Below are positions 60,453 to 64,000 of a stretch of DNA of 64,000 bases, in pieces (positions within the stretch are counted from its first letter, which is position 1; each line of letters opens with the position of its first letter). The notes beneath the pieces are model-generated. The model was not told the DNA's origin. It did not search any database and saw only the letters and a list, made by a program, of their open reading frames with translations. The translations under genes were made by a program, and so were the position numbers. The stretch is taken from contig NZ_JAOWLC010000004.1 in assembly GCF_025751535.1 (NCBI RefSeq), positions 62,001 to 126,000 of the forward strand, read 5' to 3'. This DNA comes from Lentibacter sp. XHP0401 (GTDB lineage Bacteria; Pseudomonadota; Alphaproteobacteria; Rhodobacterales; Rhodobacteraceae).

Positions 60453-62202
60453 ACTGCAAGTCATGCAGCCGCGCATAGACGCCATCGCCCTTGAGCAGCG
60501 CCTCATGCGTGCCCTCGTCCACAACGCGCCCTGCGTCCATCACAACAATCTTGTCTGCGTCGCGCACCGTTGAAAGCCTGTGCGCAATCACCAGGGTTGT
60601 GCGCCCCTTCGAGAGCCGCTCAAGCGCCTCCTGAACCACAGCTTCAGATTTGGCATCCAAAGCCGATGTCGCTTCATCGAGTAGCAAAATAGGCGTGTCG
60701 CGCAGCAAAGCCCGTGCAATCGCCACCCGCTGGCGCTGCCCGCCCGAAAGGGCGGAGCCGCGCGGCCCGACTGGGGTGTCCAGCCCGTCAGAAAGCTGTG
60801 GCAAGAAATCAGCCACATGCGCCGCTTCGATCACCTCTTTCAAACGCGCCTCGCTCACATCCGTGCGTCCAAGCAGGATATTTTCGCGCAGGGTTTCATC
60901 AAACAAAGCGGCATCCTGACTCACGACAGAAAACAGCCCGCGCAAATCTTCCAAAGACATATCGCGCGTTTCCACACCTCCGATGGTGGCATTGCCGCTG
61001 TCCGGGTCAACAAGCCGTGTGAGCAGGTTGAAAACCGTCGATTTCCCCGCGCCGGAAGCTCCCACAAGCGCTGTGGTCTTGCCCGCTTCCGCCGTCAGTG
61101 TTGCGCCGTTCAAAACAGTGGTGTCCCCATAGGAAAGCGTGACATTGCGCAACTCGATCCCGGGTGTGCCCTTTGGCGCAGGCTTGGGGGAAACAGGGGA
61201 TTTCAGGCTCGGCTCCGTCTCCAGAAGCTCGCGCAGACGCTCGATACCCGAAGCCGCTATTTGCCATTGTCCGCTCACCGCACCAAGGCGGCGCAACGGC
61301 TCGAAAGCAAAACCGATTGCGGTGAAGAAAGACATGAACTGCCCAACCGATTTTTCGCCCGCAATAATCTCGGAACCGCCGTAAACCAGCACGCCGACAA
61401 AGCCGAGGCCCGACATGATATCAATCATCCCCGGCACAATGGCACTGCCCGCTTGGGCGCGCACTTCGGCCTTCACAAGCTTGTTGGTCAAGGCGCCGTA
61501 ACGCTGGCTCTGATAGCCCTCAAGGCGGTTAAGCTTTACAGGAACAATCCCGTGGAACACCTCGTCGAGGCGTGTGGCCAGCTTTGCGCCAAGGTCACGC
61601 GCCTCGCGCGCGCGACGGCGGACAAATTTCTGCACAAGCCGCGTAGGCGCCAGCACCAAAGGTGCGCCGATCAGGGCCACAAGCGTCCACTTCCAATCAA
61701 CCGAGATCGCTACCCCCATCAGCACGAAAAGCGTGATAAAGTCACGTCCCGCCCCCATAATGAGCGCGCGCCAACCTTCGTTGATGGCAGCAACATCCGT
61801 CTGCACCCGTTGGATCAGAAATCCGGGCGGGTGAGTCTGGTGAAAAGCCCCGTCCTGACGCATGATATGGGCCAGCAGATCGGTGCGCAGCGCCGCCGCC
61901 ATCTTTTGCATGATATACGCCAGCGTAATTTTTTGCCCGACAGCGGCCACAGCCCGCCCCGCAAAAATAGCAAAGATCGCCAGCGCCACCCACCTGATCG
62001 CACCTTCGTTGCCGGCGATGAACACCGTGTCAAACATCGGGCGCATGATGTAGCTGAGCCCGCCCAGCATGGAGCCTTCGATGATCATGAAAACAAGTGA
62101 CAGCAGGAGAAACCCTGTAAAGCGACTGAGGTAGTTGCGCCAGATCCAGCGGAAAAGTTTATCCCCGTTCTGTTCGTTGCTGTGTTGGGGGGTATCGCTC
62201 AT
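60304..62202 (-). CDS. MsbA-like ABC exporter (fused permease-ATPase)
   Basis: Half-transporter of 632 residues with six N-terminal helices (~30-320) and an ATPase domain. Walker A GASGAGKST near residue 385, signature [15 protein letters not shown], Walker B ILLLDEATSALD, and the H-loop in VIAHRLSTV are intact. The ATG at 62202 is chosen. After the usual end (LHDLQF) there is an extra basic, Ser/Ala-rich tail of about 50 residues, which lies over the antisense glycosyltransferase gene. It likely exports a lipid or glycolipid. Confidence 0.9.
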   Translation of the reverse strand: MSDTPQHSNEQNGDKLFRWIWRNYLSRFTGFLLLSLVFMIIEGSMLGGLSYIMRPMFDTVFIAGNEGAIRWVALAIFAIFAGRAVAAVGQKITLAYIMQKMAAALRTDLLAHIMRQDGAFHQTHPPGFLIQRVQTDVAAINEGWRALIMGAGRDFITLFVLMGVAISVDWKWTLVALIGAPLVLAPTRLVQKFVRRRAREARDLGAKLATRLDEVFHGIVPVKLNRLEGYQSQRYGALTNKLVKAEVRAQAGSAIVPGMIDIMSGLGFVGVLVYGGSEIIAGEKSVGQFMSFFTAIGFAFEPLRRLGAVSGQWQIAASGIERLRELLETEPSLKSPVSPKPAPKGTPGIELRNVTLSYGDTTVLNGATLTAEAGKTTALVGASGAGKSTVFNLLTRLVDPDSGNATIGGVETRDMSLEDLRGLFSVVSQDAALFDETLRENILLGRTDVSEARLKEVIEAAHVADFLPQLSDGLDTPVGPRGSALSGGQRQRVAIARALLRDTPILLLDEATSALDAKSEAVVQEALERLSKGRTTLVIAHRLSTVRDADKIVVMDAGRVVDEGTHEALLKGDGVYARLHDLQFKTSGQTADKAALERQGLRRGSSARAARGSANRGASSLISRIFSRLSGQ

Positions 62203-62342
62203 TATGGGCCAATCTTTATTGCCTTTCATAATCGTTTAGAGAAGGGGCCGCGCGCTGGCAAGGTTTCGCCGCATACGACACAGCATTGACGCTGCGCAGC
62301 ATCGGGCTAAAGTCCCCGGAATATTCGCTAAGGAGAGACACA

Positions 62343-63533
62343 ATGTCAGGCGCAGGTGGACGTGATTATCTAGCAATTCCAGGCCCATCGGTGATGCCCG
62401 ATGCCGTTCTGCGTGCCATGCACCGTGCTGCGCCCAATATTTATGCAGGCGAACTTCCCGATATGATGCCCTCGCTTATTGAGGGTCTCAAAAAAGTTGC
62501 CCGCACAGACCATTTCGCCACGATCTATATCGGCAATGGCCACGCCGCATGGGAGGCCGCGCTCAGCAACATCGTGCGTGAGGGGGATACCGTTCTTGGC
62601 GTCATCAATGGCCACTTTGGCCGCGGCTGGGCGCGCGTGGCAGAAGGTCTCGGCGTCAATGTCATCCCGCTCGATTGCGGCCTCAAAGCGCCCGCGCAAG
62701 GCGAAGCGCTGGAAGCTGCCCTGCGCGCTGATAAAGAAGGCAAGATCAAAGCTGTCCTCTGCACCCATGTCGATACCTCGACCTCGGTAAAAAACGATAT
62801 CGCCACCCTTCGCGCCGCGATTGATGCGGCGGGTCACAGTGCGCTTCTGGCGGTTGATTGTATCGCCTCGCTCGGTTGTGACAGGTTCGAGATGGACGCT
62901 TGGGGCGTCGATGTCATGGTCGCAGCTTCGCAAAAAGGGCTTATGGTTCCGCCCGGCCTCGGCTTTGTTTTCTTCAGCGATAAGGCCGCAGCCGTCCGCA
63001 ACTGTATGGACCGCGTCAGCCATTACTGGGATTGGGGCCCGCGCAGCGCGCCCGAAGCGCTCTGGCAATATTTCGCAGGCACAGCCCCCACACATCACCT
63101 CTACGGGTTGCAAGCCTCGCTCGAGATGATCCACTCCGAAGGCATGGAAGCCGTCTGGGCGCGCCACGAAAAGCTCGCTGGTGCTATCTGGGCAGCCTGT
63201 GAAACCTGGGGGCAGGGCGGCCCGCTTACGCTCAACGTGCCGGAGCCCGCGCACCGCTCAACGGCTGTCACCTCGCTGCACATCGGCAAAACAATAGGCA
63301 CACGCCTGCGCCAATGGACCGAGGGTGAAGCCGGCCTCACACTCGGCATCGGCCTTGGCATGGGCAACGAGGAGGACCCGATGGCCGACGGCTACTTCCG
63401 CATCGGCCACATGGGCTACGTTAATCCACAGATGATCATGGGCGCTCTGGGCAGCATCGAAGCGGGCCTCGCCGCCCTGCAAGTCCCACGCGGTTCAGGA
63501 GCGCTGGACGCAGCGGCGCAAGCACTGGCATAA
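62343..63533 (+). CDS. Class V aminotransferase (alanine/serine-glyoxylate type)
   Basis: PLP enzyme of 396 residues. LAIPGPSVMPDAVLRAMH opens the protein, IGNGHAAWEAAL near residue 65 is the phosphate-binding loop, VDCIASLGC near 180 holds the PLP Asp, and the Schiff-base Lys is in ASQKGLMVPPGLGF near 205. Homologues transfer an amino group from alanine or serine to glyoxylate, a photorespiration/serine-cycle step. The ATG at 62343 has GGAGAG upstream. A Nudix gene follows after 134 bp. Confidence 0.9.
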   Translation: MSGAGGRDYLAIPGPSVMPDAVLRAMHRAAPNIYAGELPDMMPSLIEGLKKVARTDHFATIYIGNGHAAWEAALSNIVREGDTVLGVINGHFGRGWARVAEGLGVNVIPLDCGLKAPAQGEALEAALRADKEGKIKAVLCTHVDTSTSVKNDIATLRAAIDAAGHSALLAVDCIASLGCDRFEMDAWGVDVMVAASQKGLMVPPGLGFVFFSDKAAAVRNCMDRVSHYWDWGPRSAPEALWQYFAGTAPTHHLYGLQASLEMIHSEGMEAVWARHEKLAGAIWAACETWGQGGPLTLNVPEPAHRSTAVTSLHIGKTIGTRLRQWTEGEAGLTLGIGLGMGNEEDPMADGYFRIGHMGYVNPQMIMGALGSIEAGLAALQVPRGSGALDAAAQALA

Positions 63534-63667
63534 AGGACAGCAACGTCTTTCTGCGAGACAAGCTTGCCACTCGGTTGTGAGGGAGCGTCTATGCACATCA
63601 GCCTGCTTCCCGCCGTTAAGGAACAAGTGCCGCCGGTGTTTTGCCGGAATGAACCAAAGGATTCAGA

Positions 63668-64000
63668 ATGCCTGCTGACATAGACAAGCTTGCTCTGCCC
63701 ATGACGCGGCCAATCGTTGCAACGATCGCGACGGTGTTTAGAGCTGATCATGTGCTGCTGGTGCGCCGCGCGAACCCGCCGGATGCGGGCAAGTGGGGCT
63801 TTCCGGGCGGAAAAATAGATCTCGGAGAATCTATTCAAGATGCAGCCGTCCGCGAAGTTCTTGAGGAAACCGGGGTGCACGTAACAGCACAGCAGGTCTT
63901 CACAGCAGTCGATGCTTTCGACCGTGATGAAAAAGGCATGGTGCGCCATCACTACGTCTTAGCGGCTGTCCTCTGTTCTTGGGTGTCGGGTGAGCCGATT
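63668..64000 (+). CDS. Nudix hydrolase (3' truncated by window edge)
   Basis: The first 111 codons of a Nudix-family pyrophosphohydrolase, cut by the end of the window. The Nudix box G-x5-E-x7-REVLEETG is complete (GGKIDLGESIQDAAVREVLE and TGV), so metal-dependent hydrolysis of a nucleoside diphosphate-linked substrate is expected. The lead-in KWGFPGGK is typical of ADP-ribose or 8-oxo-dGTP-type members. The ATG at 63668 has no strong ribosome site nearby. Confidence 0.85.
   Translation, partial: MPADIDKLALPMTRPIVATIATVFRADHVLLVRRANPPDAGKWGFPGGKIDLGESIQDAAVREVLEETGVHVTAQQVFTAVDAFDRDEKGMVRHHYVLAAVLCSWVSGEPI

Noticed and set aside
60817-62100. 427-codon plus-strand frame
   Set aside because: It is antisense to the ABC exporter, whose motifs are complete; the reading has atypical composition and no domain.
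62370-63254. 294-codon minus-strand frame
   Set aside because: It is a shadow of the class V aminotransferase gene, which has the PLP lysine and other motifs.
1-64000. CRISPR arrays, rRNA, prophage or intact insertion sequence
   Set aside because: No regularly spaced repeats, rRNA motifs, phage genes or complete transposase were seen.

Overview
The window looks like chromosomal DNA of a marine Roseobacter-group alphaproteobacterium (Rhodobacterales). The evidence is gene content and order: a complete C-P lyase locus with two PhnE permeases and a hexapeptide transferase, a norCBQD / hemN-norEF cluster, several TRAP transporters, a fused UdgX-type protein beside a radical SAM partner, a pcm-tolC-PopZ-like block, and a DUF6280-type gene divergent from efp. 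No rRNA, tRNA, CRISPR array, intact insertion sequence or prophage was found. The species cannot be named from this sequence alone.

Layout. 0.2-3.6 kb: an AraC regulator divergent from an SDR/flavin-monooxygenase pair, with repeated half-sites between them. 3.6-3.9 kb: a frameshifted remnant of an IS3-type transposase, then a Pho box. 3.9-15.6 kb: phosphonate uptake and C-P lyase, phnCDE-E2-transferase running into a reversed phnF, then phnGHIJKLN and phnM. 16-22.7 kb: surface-glycan genes (aminotransferase and acyltransferase facing three glycosyltransferases). 22.8-31.3 kb: nitric oxide reduction; a hemN-norE-norF operon is divergent from an NNR-type regulator, and norCBQD plus two small membrane proteins is divergent from a DUF1858 gene. 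31.4-34.6 kb: a keto-acid-type TRAP transporter. 35.2-37.8 kb: a radical SAM / UdgX DNA repair cassette. 38-38.6 kb: a 23-codon membrane peptide gene and an MgtC-like protein. 38.7-52.8 kb: a catabolic island (SDR, TRAP system, IclR regulator, thiolase-like enzyme, acyl-CoA synthetase, DUF296 protein, Dpp-type ABC importer). 53.2-64 kb: housekeeping genes (pcm, tolC-like, PopZ-like, cobQ, DUF6280, efp, ygfZ-like, a glycosyltransferase, an MsbA-like exporter, a class V aminotransferase, and a Nudix gene cut by the window edge).

How the genes work together. The phn genes import phosphonates, couple them to a ribose phosphate, cleave the C-P bond and recycle the sugar via PhnN; Pho-box-like repeats suggest phosphate control. 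The nor genes make an active quinol- or cytochrome-dependent NO reductase. Two candidate boxes, both beginning TTGCG, fit control by the neighbouring NNR-type regulator. No nir or nos genes lie here. The catabolic island has uptake, CoA activation, a thiolase-like step and an IclR switch, but its substrate is unknown. Hairpins follow three binding-protein genes (phnD, dctP, dppA), each between that gene and its permease genes.

Most likely to reward further work: the catabolic island with its DUF296 protein, the UdgX/radical SAM cassette, the 23-codon peptide gene, the mosaic glycosyltransferases, and the 149-bp antisense overlap of a glycosyltransferase with an ABC exporter.
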